Of a DNA stretch of 64,000 nt, positions 17,953 to 25,035 are shown one piece after another. Both the position numbers and the translations under genes were made by a program. This DNA is from Anaerobacillus sp. CMMVII. Its GTDB lineage: Bacteria; Bacillota; Bacilli; Bacillales; Anaerobacillaceae. The number at the start of each line of letters is the position of its first letter. The stretch's first letter is position 1. The stretch lies in assembly GCF_025377685.1 (NCBI RefSeq), contig NZ_JACEHK010000010.1:1-64000 (forward strand), written 5' to 3'. Under the pieces are notes generated by a model. That model ran no database searches, was not told the origin of the DNA, and saw only the letters and a list, made by a program, of their open reading frames with translations.

Positions 17953-18006
17953 AAGCACCCCGTTAGGATTCGTATTAGTCCGACTAATACTTTCCTAGGA
18001 GTGCTT
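17953..18006 (+). terminator. Long nested hairpin after the SIR2 gene
   Basis: Inner GTATTAGTC/GACTAATAC (9 bp, 1-nt loop), then TAGGA/TCCTA, then outer AAGCAC/GTGCTT. No clear T run, so it may be a weak terminator or stabilise the 3' end. Confidence 0.5.
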
Positions 18007-18067
18007 CATATTATTTATAATATGAGTTTAACATAAATATATTCTTTTTCATATTATTAAATTTATC

Positions 18068-18102
18068 GACACATATCGACAACGATATGTGTCTTGTTTT
18101 TA
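18068..18102 (+). terminator. Intrinsic terminator downstream of the SIR2 gene
   Basis: GACACATATCG/CGATATGTGTC, perfect 11-bp stem, then TTGTTTTTATTT. Confidence 0.75.
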
Positions 18103-18171
18103 TTTCATTCTGAAAACATTTTTGTGATTTCTATTTTACTCTCATCATACTCCTTAAACTCATACAATGTT

Positions 18172-19044
18172 TCATTTGAAAAAATCATAAAGGAAGAAAT
18201 TTTCAATTAGATAATCAGATTTATGATTATCCTCTTTCCTTACGAGTATGACTGTATTTTTACTAATTGAATGATAGGTAATAAGATCTTTTTCATTAAT
18301 ATAATTACTATCATGTTTCTTTATAGAGTATTGGGTTGGTTTGGAATTGTTTTTATTAAAAGTACTTTTAATAAAAAACCTATAGAAAATTGACATTCCA
18401 AAAGGGAGAATAAAGAGTAACAATGTTATATAGAAAATTGAGTTCTCATTAAAAGAAAGGACCTGAATACCATTAATTAAAATTAAACTAATTAATCTAT
18501 TAACATATATTAAATAAATTAAAACTCCACTAATAATATTTAACAGGAAAACTGCAAAGTAGAAAAACTTTAGGTCATCCTTGATTGTAAATTTTAATAA
18601 ATTAATTTGCTTATTTTTAAATTTTAATTTTGAAACGAGAGTAAAAATGTCTTTGATTGTATGGCAACCAATAATAAGCCAAATAAAAGCAAAAGATACA
18701 AAATAAGAAATAGTTAATATTGCTTCGATATTTTGGTTAAATGGTGATTCTGAAAAGTGAAGCATAACTGAAAGAGAAACAATAATGAACATGAATATTA
18801 ACATTTCCAACACAAAACTTGTAGCGTTATGAACTATTAGTTGTGATTTTGAGAAAAATAACTTCTCAAACCTTGAAGTATTAAATACCTTTACTGCAAA
18901 TGAATATATTGTCCAGATTAAAGCCCCAAAACCAATTATCCAAACCACAATTTTAAGCGGTGATGGAAGTTCGATTTGTGATAATAAGATAATAAAATGT
19001 CCATTAATATATCTCCCTAATAAAACTAAGACACGCCTCTCCAT
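18172..19044 (-). CDS. Polytopic membrane protein of unknown function
   Basis: ~290 residues with about six hydrophobic helices (IVVWIIGFGALIWTIYSF; MLIFMFIIVSLSVMLHF; ISYFVSFAFIWLIIG; FAVFLLNIISGVLIYLIYV; FYITLLLFILPFGMSIFYRF) and a charged C-terminal tail of ~70 residues. The start is unsure: the first codons overlap a hairpin (AAGACACGC/GCGTGTCTT, 19024-19056), and a better ribosome site (AGGGAGATATATTA-ATG near 19003) is in another frame, so an indel is likely. It may be a superinfection-exclusion or defence partner, but that is only a guess from position. Confidence 0.5.
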   Translation of the reverse strand: MERRVLVLLGRYINGHFIILLSQIELPSPLKIVVWIIGFGALIWTIYSFAVKVFNTSRFEKLFFSKSQLIVHNATSFVLEMLIFMFIIVSLSVMLHFSESPFNQNIEAILTISYFVSFAFIWLIIGCHTIKDIFTLVSKLKFKNKQINLLKFTIKDDLKFFYFAVFLLNIISGVLIYLIYVNRLISLILINGIQVLSFNENSIFYITLLLFILPFGMSIFYRFFIKSTFNKNNSKPTQYSIKKHDSNYINEKDLITYHSISKNTVILVRKEDNHKSDYLIENFFLYDFFK

Positions 19045-19124
19045 TGCGATAGCGTGTCTTAGTTGGTTTAGAAGTAAATTTTAAAAATAGAGGTCTCGTT
19101 GAGTCGTTTTATATAATTTACTTC

Positions 19125-19350
19125 TTACTTTTTCAATTGCTCTACAGCAGCCGAAACCTCTAACACCCGCTTATTTAATACATCAACTTTGCTCTCAACA
19201 TCTTTCAGCCCCAGCAGCGTAAAAGAAGCCTCTACCTCGTGGATCCGTTGATCCAATTTTGAAATCTGTTGTCGCATTTCTTGTTTAAAAGAAAATGCTT
19301 TTGTTCCATTTCTTCGATCTTTTTAATAATTGTTCAACTGAATATTCCAT
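19125..19350 (-). pseudogene. Small coiled-coil protein, frameshifted
   Basis: ATG 19350 (AGGTGATCTAG) begins MEYSVEQLLK. After an indel near 19310 the frame continues KQEMRQQISKLDQRIHEVEA and LKDVESKVDVLNKRVLEVSA and ends EQLKK. About 75 residues, nearly all coiled coil. It lies downstream of the repressor on the same strand. Function unknown. Confidence 0.5.
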
Positions 19351-19412
19351 CTAGATCACCTTTTCCATTTAAGATTTAGCTCTATTAAAGCGTAATAAAA
19401 TCTTATGTAACT

Positions 19413-19505
19413 GAGTTTCTGACGACGGAAACGAAGAAACGAGTACGGTTTCTGATGGTGAAAGTACACAAAGTAAGTAAAGTAAAAGTAATAGTAAAGT
19501 AAAAT
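19413..19505 (+). repeat. Relic copy of part of the replication gene at 31.5 kb
   Basis: The first 65 bases match 31494-31558 with only two differences. Beyond that both continue as AGTAAAAGTAAAG-type repeats with small shifts. Here the frame is closed by stops and has no start. It is a leftover from recombination with a related phage or an internal duplication. Confidence 0.8.
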
Positions 19506-19551
19506 AAAAAATATAATAATAATAACAGTCCAAAATGTGAACATTTTAAAT

Positions 19552-19947
19552 TTAGTTCTTAATTGTTTTTCTTTTTTCCTCTTCCTCAATCAAAAACTTC
19601 ATGAACCTTCGCATTTCTGCTTTCTTTTCTTCTGGAGCTGACAAGTAGTCTTTAAAAAATACTTGAGTTTCCGGATCTTTTAGGAGCTCGTCTACTTTTT
19701 CGTCTAGTGGGTCTTTTGCCAGGTCAACAGTTTTATTTGTTGGTTTGTCTGTTCTTCCAAGTAGGTAGTCAGTATCCACTTCAAAAAAATCAGCGAGCTT
19801 TTTCGTTATGGCGAAAGAAGGCTCTCTCTCATCACGTTCATACATACTTATAGTACTTTCTCCTAGGGAAAAATAAATCTGCTAACCCTTTTTGGGTCAA
19901 CTTCTTAGATTTCCTTAGATTTTTAATCTATTACCGAAAGTAATCAT
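19552..19947 (-). pseudogene. CI-like XRE-family phage repressor, two compensating homopolymer errors
   Basis: Corrected start MITFGNRLKNLRKSKKLTQK and GLADLFSLGESTISMYERDE give a full HTH (helix 2 LTQKGLADLF, recognition helix SLGESTISMYE). ADFFEVDTDYLLGRTD and a charged C-terminal region follow. An A6 run reads as A5 (near 19930) and a T4 run as T5 (near 19870), opposite errors that shift only the short stretch between them. There is no S24 peptidase domain, so induction may need ImmA. It faces a Cro-like gene across four operators. Confidence 0.8.
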
Positions 19948-19971
19948 TAGTCATCACCTAGCTAAATTTTA

Positions 19972-20078
19972 ACACAAAACGTGTCTCTAAAATATTTTTT
20001 TTAAATTTATTTCACAAAACGTGTTGACTTCACATAACGTGTGTATTATTATGAAAACAAGAACTTCACAAAACGTGT
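19972..20078. promoter_or_regulatory. Four phage operators and the rightward early promoter
   Basis: The motif [AT]CACA[AT]AACGTGT occurs at 19972-19984, 20012-20024, 20030-20042 and 20066-20078. Each has the dyad CAC-N5-GTG. The rightward promoter is TTGACT (20024-20029), 17 bp, TATTAT (20047-20052). Operator 3 fills its spacer and operator 2 touches the -35. Operator 1 sits in front of the repressor gene. This is a classical CI/Cro switch. Confidence 0.85.
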
Positions 20079-20106
20079 TTTATTATGAATAAGGGGGTGT
20101 TTAAAC

Positions 20107-20340
20107 TTGAATAATACTAATAACAAACAGACTATAGCAGATAACTTAAAAAGGCTTCGAGCAGATAGATCTAGAGAAGAAATTGCTGCTTCAGTAGGTA
20201 TAAGTGTAAGTGCGTTACAAATGTATGAGAACGCACAAAGAGTACCTAAAGATGAAATAAAAGTAAAATTAGCAAATTACTTCGGTGTGTCTGTTCAAGA
20301 AATTTTTTTTGATAATAGACTTCACGAATTGTGTAGTTAA
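20107..20340 (+). CDS. Cro-like XRE-family regulator
   Basis: 77 residues with one HTH: NLKRLRADRSREEIAASVGI, SVSALQMYENAQRVPKDEIK, then LANYFGVSVQEIFFDNRLHE. TTG start with AAGGGGGTG. It is the first gene of the rightward early operon, directly behind the operator cluster, so it should antagonise the repressor. The intact, short, single-domain form is typical. Confidence 0.85.
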   Translation: MNNTNNKQTIADNLKRLRADRSREEIAASVGISVSALQMYENAQRVPKDEIKVKLANYFGVSVQEIFFDNRLHELCS

Positions 20341-20405
20341 GCTAACTCTGCCTAGCGCTTCTTAGCTTATGCAAAGTTAGATGAAATGATGAGGGGGGAA
20401 GGAAA

Positions 20406-20684
20406 GTGTCTGTAAAACTAAAGCAAATTGTGGAAGAACTTGAACAATGTAAATTTTCGTGTGAAGCAGGACCGCTAAAAAACAGTCAAGCATTTATAGA
20501 TTTAAAGGAGTTAGCAGAAAAAGAAGATGAAGACAGAAGAGAGTGCCCTAGACAAATAATGACCAAAACATTAGCTGATCTTGCTAATTATATTCAAGAA
20601 ATAATTAAGAATGGCCCCGATAACGAGCGGCAACTCTTACCGGAGCTAGTGAAATCATTAGTGGACTTATACAAAGTGTTATAA
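20406..20684 (+). CDS. Early phage protein, unknown
   Basis: 92 residues, charged and helical (LKQIVEELEQCKFSCEAGPL...). GTG start with AGGGGGGAAGG. Its stop region overlaps the end of the convergent small gene at 20679. No motif recognised. Confidence 0.55.
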   Translation: MSVKLKQIVEELEQCKFSCEAGPLKNSQAFIDLKELAEKEDEDRRECPRQIMTKTLADLANYIQEIIKNGPDNERQLLPELVKSLVDLYKVL

Positions 20685-20858
20685 CTTACCGTTTCTTGCG
20701 TCATCAACAGCTTTATAAATCGATTTAAATAACTTAGACACTTCTGTTGCTATTCTATCATTATGTTCAACATAATCTTTCGATGTAGCCTTATCGAAAT
20801 CCATTTTTTCAATTGCAGCTAGTGTCAATTCTTTTGCGATATCACTTGGAGTAGACAT
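20679..20858 (-). CDS. Small phage protein, unknown
   Basis: 59 residues from ATG 20858 (GGGAGGTGTTACCT site): MSTPSDIAKELTLAAIEKMD... IYKAVDDARNGKL. It resembles small helical proteins found in Bacillus prophage early regions. It is one of the few minus-strand genes in the early operon. Confidence 0.55.
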   Translation of the reverse strand: MSTPSDIAKELTLAAIEKMDFDKATSKDYVEHNDRIATEVSKLFKSIYKAVDDARNGKL

Positions 20859-20934
20859 AGGTAACACCTCCCTTCAATTACCAATATTCGACAGAAGTTG
20901 AAGGAAAACCTTTTTAGAAAGGAGCGGAAAATGT

Positions 20935-21213
20935 ATGAGTGAAAACAAAAAAGATACCTCTGCTGGCACAGAGGTTGAGAAGAAACAGATAAATCTCGAT
21001 GAAAACGATGAAATTCGTCTGAAACTTCCAATTTCACAATTATTAAGCCTTAATAAAACAATTTCACAAACATGCATTTTATTAAGCGATGCTTTAGAGA
21101 TTCGCTTAAGGGAAATTCATAACAATAAAGATGTAGTTGTTGACAAAGACTGTATCGAGCTTGCTACAGTAACCGAAAAATTTATTCGCCTTTACTTAGA
21201 AACAAGCAAATGA
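20935..21213 (+). CDS. Early phage protein, unknown
   Basis: 92 residues, MSENKKDTSAGTEVEKKQIN..., with a hydrophilic N-terminus and a helical C-terminal half. AGAAAGGAGCGG upstream. No recognised domain. Confidence 0.5.
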   Translation: MSENKKDTSAGTEVEKKQINLDENDEIRLKLPISQLLSLNKTISQTCILLSDALEIRLREIHNNKDVVVDKDCIELATVTEKFIRLYLETSK

Positions 21214-21214
21214 C

Positions 21215-22030
21215 TTAATCGATAAACATCACGCATTCACATTTATCAAGTAAGTGATGAGCTTTTGAAATTAAGATCAAAGCAGTTGTAGCATCAAGTT
21301 CGCTCTTCGGATTGTAGATTTTGACTTGGTGTGATGTTGAGTTTCGATAAGAAAAATTAATTGTCAGTAACAGATGCTTTAATGCATTATATTCGTTTTT
21401 TTCACTATCAGATTGAAGTATGTTTCCGTTAATTATTAAAGAAGGGGTTTTAGTACTGAATGTTTTTTCAATAAGTTTAGCCCCATCTGCAGTTGAGTGG
21501 TTCATTTGTCTTATTCTACTAAGGGTGCTCTTACTAGCTTCATGGATTGCATGAAAATAATTTTTTTGAAGTAGTTCAGGCTTACAATATTCGATTACTG
21601 TCGGATGAATATTATAAGGTTCTAATTTTTCAATTAGACTTTGACTTCTTTCTAAAGCCTCTGAAAATGTGTTAGTTTCAGTGGTTGTTACAACTTTACC
21701 GGCATCATTAAGTTCAAACCCATAAAACCTTAATTGGAAATTTACTTTTTGCTTCACTTGTTCCATCCTTCAGGATTATCTCGGAAAAGCATGGGATTTA
21801 ATATGTGTTGAATAACAGTAAGAAAGGTTTTGCAGATTTTAGTTTATTGCATTCCAAAACAATAGCAAGATTTAATCTTTCCATTTAGTACTTAACTTTA
21901 AAATAGAATTTTGTGTGTCGTGATCATAATAATTCAGTTGAGCAAGGATAGTAGTAATTTTAGAACCAGTAGTATATTCAGAAATTGTTTTTGATACTTC
22001 TTCAATTATATCGTTGTTAATTGTTTTCAT
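21215..22030 (-). pseudogene. TIGR02391/AbiJ-like protein, three frameshifts
   Basis: Corrected for three indels (near 21880, 21815 and 21757), one protein of ~270 residues emerges. The N-terminal module is MKTINNDIIEEVSKTISEYT TGSKITTILAQLN, ending STKWKRLNLAIV, like AbiJ-type N-terminal domains. HILNPMLFRDNPEGW, a middle region and a C-terminal TIGR02391 (Ymh-like) block follow: NALKHLLLTINFSYRNSTSH, then DATTALILISKAHHLLDKC. Such proteins are often grouped with abortive-infection genes. ATG 22030. It stands alone on the minus strand within the early region, as cargo. Confidence 0.6.
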
Positions 22031-22112
22031 TTAAACACTTCTTTCTTCCGGAATATTACTATTGTTCGACAGAAAGTGAGTGAATTCCTACAAAATTAAG
22101 GGGGAATATGAA

Positions 22113-22280
22113 TTGCAGATAAAACAAGTAAAGCGTGTCCTTGAAATCTCACAAGAAATTATTAAGTTAGCAGAAATTAACGGCTGGGAAGATAAAGAGT
22201 TACTGGAAGCGCTCAATTTGATTTCTTGCAAATCAAAATTAGATTTCAGTGACGAGGCAGCCGTTAAGACTCTTTTCTGA
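22113..22280 (+). CDS. Small early phage protein
   Basis: 55 residues from TTG 22113 (AAGGGGG eight bases upstream): LQIKQVKRVLEISQEIIKLA... AAVKTLF. Helical. Unknown function. Confidence 0.45.
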   Translation: MQIKQVKRVLEISQEIIKLAEINGWEDKELLEALNLISCKSKLDFSDEAAVKTLF

Positions 22281-22295
22281 AAGGAGGATTAGAGA

Positions 22296-22475
22296 ATGGG
22301 GAACTTACCAATCGATGTAGACATTCTACAAAAGCGCAAGATGATCCCAATTAAGTTGGCGGAGTTATCTTATAGCAAACCTGAAATAGCTTTAAAACTT
22401 CTCCGTGTTTGGGGAGAGAAACAAAAACCAATAACCCCGTTGTTCGAAGAAATTCTATCTCATTTTGATGCTTAG
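22296..22475 (+). CDS. Small early phage protein
   Basis: 59 residues, MGNLPIDVDILQKRKMIPIK LAELSYSKPE...FEEILSHFDA, after AAAGGAGGATTAGAG. The spacing to neighbours (15 bp each side) and a good ribosome site support it. Unknown function. Confidence 0.55.
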   Translation: MGNLPIDVDILQKRKMIPIKLAELSYSKPEIALKLLRVWGEKQKPITPLFEEILSHFDA

Positions 22476-22490
22476 AAAGGGGGCTTAAGT

Positions 22491-22729
22491 ATGGAGAAAA
22501 ATGATTTTAATAACGTAAAAGGATTTTCGAAGCTAACAGTGGAACAACAAAAACTCTTCAGAAGGGTTTATAACAGCCATCTAAAAATGATGGGAACTGA
22601 GTTTCGAAAAAAGTACTTACCTGAACAATTAAAGAAATTAAGTGGATCCCTGACGAAAACTGTCTTCATGTTTTCTGGAAAGGGAAAACTGATTGGTTTC
22701 ATTATGATACAAGGGGGTGCTGGTACTAA
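22491..22729 (+). pseudogene. Small phage protein, frameshifted near the C-terminus
   Basis: MEKNDFNNVKGFSKLTVEQQ KLFRRVYNSHLKMMG... then, after one base shift near 22630, KWIPDENCLHVFWKGKTDWF HYDTRGCWY and a TAA that overlaps the next ATG (TAATG). The aromatic WKxxxxWFHYD tail is common in small Firmicute phage proteins. Function unknown. Confidence 0.55.
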
Positions 22730-23142
22730 TGTGGACAAAAGAAACTCTTATTGAGGCCTTAGAAAAGCATTGTGTGTTAACAGATCAAGAAAAACAAAGT
22801 TTCCGACTTCTATGGAAAGCAAAACTAAAGTGTGTAGAAGTAAAGGGTTGCTACATTACGCCAGTAAACCCTCCTAATATCGAAGTTTCATTTAGATATG
22901 AACCGGAATTTGATTGGGAGAAACGAAATCACTCTCAATCCATAATCAGTGAATTTTCCATGCTGGCAAACGGCATAAGTTATTGGAAAGGTTTGTGTGA
23001 GGAGAAAGGGACTGATCACCAGAAAGATAGATTATTTATGGCGCAAGAAATGTTATTAAGTTTCCTCAAAGGATTAAAATTCGGTGGTATATCTATTATG
23101 GTTGACAACGTTAAAGCAGAGGATATGAGTTTGTTCGAATGA
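22729..23142 (+). CDS. Early phage protein, unknown
   Basis: 137 residues from ATG 22729, which overlaps the previous stop: MWTKETLIEALEKHCVLTDQ... The middle contains SFRYEPEFDWEKRNHSQSII. Ends AEDMSLFE, with the next ATG overlapping its TGA. No domain recognised. Confidence 0.6.
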   Translation: MWTKETLIEALEKHCVLTDQEKQSFRLLWKAKLKCVEVKGCYITPVNPPNIEVSFRYEPEFDWEKRNHSQSIISEFSMLANGISYWKGLCEEKGTDHQKDRLFMAQEMLLSFLKGLKFGGISIMVDNVKAEDMSLFE

Positions 23143-23333
23143 GAAAAACCGTAGCTGATCGTGTCGCATATTACGTTAGAAAAATAGCAGAAAAGGGAGC
23201 TATACACCCAGCTGAAAAACAACCTAGATCGTACAAGTATCGCCAGCAAAGATTAATGGCTTATAAAGAGTCGATGCATAAGCAGATCAATGATCACCAT
23301 AATTGCATAAGTACTGCGCTTAAGGGGAAATAA
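23139..23333 (+). CDS. Small basic phage protein
   Basis: 64 residues, strongly basic (MRKTVADRVAYYVRKIAEKG ...). Starts inside the previous gene (ATGA overlap), so probably co-translated. Function unknown. Confidence 0.5.
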   Translation: MRKTVADRVAYYVRKIAEKGAIHPAEKQPRSYKYRQQRLMAYKESMHKQINDHHNCISTALKGK

Positions 23334-23421
23334 CCCCTATCTTTTTTACCGCTGTTGCGAAAATTGTCTATCACATTAAGTCGAAAAATAAAGAATGGTA
23401 CATAGGGAAGGGGAATTATCA

Positions 23422-23787
23422 ATGAACAGTGCAACAAAAGTCGAAAGTAAAGTCGAAATCGTGTCAGAAAATGAATTAGTAATTAGAATTTCTAACAAGT
23501 TATGTGAGTTTGGAATTCCAAGAAATCTGAAAGGGTATCGATATCTTCGCAAAGCAATCTTAATTACCTATCATAACTTCGAGATGGTAAACAGTGTCAC
23601 AAAAACAATTTACCCGTCAATTGCAAACACATACCAAGATACTCCGAGTAGAGTTGAAAGAGCTATGAGGCACGCTATCGAATGCGGGTACTACAAAAAT
23701 GTAAATCAAGAATTTCCTAAACCAAAAAACAGTGAATTCATTGCAATGGTTGCTGACTCAATGAGGGTAGAAAATGGAATTTATTAA
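23422..23787 (+). CDS. Stand-alone Spo0A C-terminal DNA-binding domain protein
   Basis: 121 residues from ATG 23422 (GGGAAGGGG). The segments CEFGIPRNLKGYRYLRKAI, TKTIYPSIANTY, TPSRVERAMRHAIE and KPKNSEFIAMVAD-MRVE align with the C-terminal domain of Spo0A, the master sporulation regulator, including the SRVERAxRHAIE recognition helix and the NSEFIAMVAD end. There is no receiver domain. Between RHAIE and NSEF only ~16 residues remain, where Spo0A has about 30. The missing part carries the SSLFGYTV loop known to contact sigma-A. I infer a protein that binds Spo0A boxes but cannot activate. Three GTCGAAA cores surround its start. Confidence 0.85.
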   Translation: MNSATKVESKVEIVSENELVIRISNKLCEFGIPRNLKGYRYLRKAILITYHNFEMVNSVTKTIYPSIANTYQDTPSRVERAMRHAIECGYYKNVNQEFPKPKNSEFIAMVADSMRVENGIY

Positions 23788-24031
23788 AAAAGAAGTTTGT
23801 ACACTCGTTAAATTAGAAGATCAGGTATTGCCAGAGGACATTAAAGAGTCTCAATTACTCCACAATTATGCGATAGACTGCTCAGCAAGAGTAACGGCAT
23901 ATACGTACCATCTTGAATTTGAAGAAGCTGAAAAATGGCTAAGGGAGTATCAGAGAGCAGTTAATGAAATTAAATACTTTAAGTTTAAAAAGAAGGAAAG
24001 TGGGAGGAGGAAGGATTATGCCAAGATTTGA
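23774..24031 (+). CDS. Early phage protein, unknown
   Basis: 85 residues, MEFIKKEVCTLVKLEDQVLP... with a helical acidic middle and a basic end (KFKKKESGRRKDYAKI). Overlaps the end of the Spo0A-like gene by 14 bp, suggesting coupled translation. It is therefore a possible functional partner of that gene, but no motif is visible. Confidence 0.5.
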   Translation: MEFIKKEVCTLVKLEDQVLPEDIKESQLLHNYAIDCSARVTAYTYHLEFEEAEKWLREYQRAVNEIKYFKFKKKESGRRKDYAKI

Positions 24032-24254
24032 AAATGCAACGTTGTTGAGATATTTAAGATTATCACGCTATGAAAACTTGTATTCAAAGTTAGCTTTAGA
24101 GTTTCAATTGCAAGGTGATCAGGACAGGTATTTGGAGTATTTAGGACATAAGCGCAGAGTTTACATTGAAAAACAATGTGTACGAGGAGTGCTTAGATTA
24201 GAAAGAGCAAAAAGAAAAGCAGCAACTGCTGGAACAGTTACTGCTACGGCTTAA
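24018..24254 (+). CDS. Small basic phage protein
   Basis: 78 residues from ATG 24018 (GGGAGGAGGAAGG): MPRFENATLLRYLRLSRYEN ... ERAKRKAATAGTVTATA. Basic and helical. Unknown. Confidence 0.5.
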   Translation: MPRFENATLLRYLRLSRYENLYSKLALEFQLQGDQDRYLEYLGHKRRVYIEKQCVRGVLRLERAKRKAATAGTVTATA

Positions 24255-24490
24255 CTTAAGCCAAGTGATGTTCGTATAACCATTATTTTACCACTATTAT
24301 ATGTGGTGGGCAATAGCGTACAGGCTTTTGCCTTTGAACCTATGAAAGCTTTTAGCGTAGGTTGAAAGGTGAGTCGGTATCCGTCACCAAGGAAGGAGGT
24401 GAGTACAAAAATTGATAGGATACATTGAATTTTGCCACCATTCATTGTTTGTTAACTATATCCGGATACCAATTTTACAGTAGGAGTTGA
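24255..24490 (+). other. Intergenic stretch with hairpin and a micro-ORF
   Basis: The 236 bp hold GGTGA...TCACC around GTCGGTATCCG (24368-24388) and a strong AAGGAGGTGAG at 24391. That site precedes TTG 24412 and a 23-codon reading (MIGYIEFCHHSLFVNYIRIP) ending at 24483. Whether the micro-ORF is real is uncertain. It could be a leader for the next gene. Confidence 0.3.
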
Positions 24491-24751
24491 GTGTATTCAA
24501 TGACAGTCGAAGTTAGTGTTGAAGTTGATCAAAGTGGTCGTATGATGTATAACCCTATTTTTCACCCCAACAACGGAAAACGATATTCAGAGTCTGATCT
24601 TGAGTACCTGTGTAAGTATTGGGAAATCGATGATTGGAGAACAATGGGGTTCGCTCTTGGAAGAACTGAAAAAACATTATCTAATACTGTATCAAGGTTA
24701 AGAAAGGAAGGTTTGTATGACTACTACAAAAACCTTAATAAGCACTGGTGA
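24491..24751 (+). CDS. SANT/Myb-like HTH phage protein
   Basis: 86 residues from GTG 24491 (or ATG 24500). YSESDLEYLCKYWEIDDWRT, then ALGRTEKTLSNTVSRLRKEG: a small Myb/GcrA-like helix-turn-helix as seen in phage proteins that scan for site binding; the gene at 32259 has related modules. The next gene starts within its 3' end. A regulatory role is inferred. Confidence 0.5.
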   Translation: MYSMTVEVSVEVDQSGRMMYNPIFHPNNGKRYSESDLEYLCKYWEIDDWRTMGFALGRTEKTLSNTVSRLRKEGLYDYYKNLNKHW

Positions 24752-24929
24752 ATGTTGCCAATGTGAGAAGGAGATTTATGAAGGTCAAGAAATTATTTAT
24801 GACAAAGAAGGTGGCGTTATGTTTTGTGACGATAACTGCCTTGCTGTGTTCATAAGAAAACATCCTAGAGAGTTCATTGATGTATTACTGAATTTTGAGC
24901 TGATTGAAAAAACAAACGCAAGTAAATAA
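24717..24929 (+). CDS. Small zinc-binding phage protein
   Basis: 70 residues, MTTTKTLISTGECCQCEKEI, then MFCDDNCLAVFIRKHP. The CxxC...CxxxC spacing looks like a treble-clef or zinc ribbon. Overlaps the HTH gene by 35 bp. A hairpin follows at 24928. Confidence 0.55.
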   Translation: MTTTKTLISTGECCQCEKEIYEGQEIIYDKEGGVMFCDDNCLAVFIRKHPREFIDVLLNFELIEKTNASK

Positions 24930-24958
24930 GTCACTCACGTTTGCGGCGTGAATGACTT
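24928..24958 (+). terminator. Hairpin at end of the early gene block
   Basis: AAGTCACTCACG/CGTGAATGACTT, 11 of 12 pairs, loop TTTGCGG. No T run, so possibly an attenuating or RNA-stability hairpin. Confidence 0.45.
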
Positions 24959-25035
24959 AACAGGTTGTTGCTAAAAGAAATTGATTATCTCTATTATACG
25001 CAACACTCGGATAATTATCAATTGGAGGGATAAAT

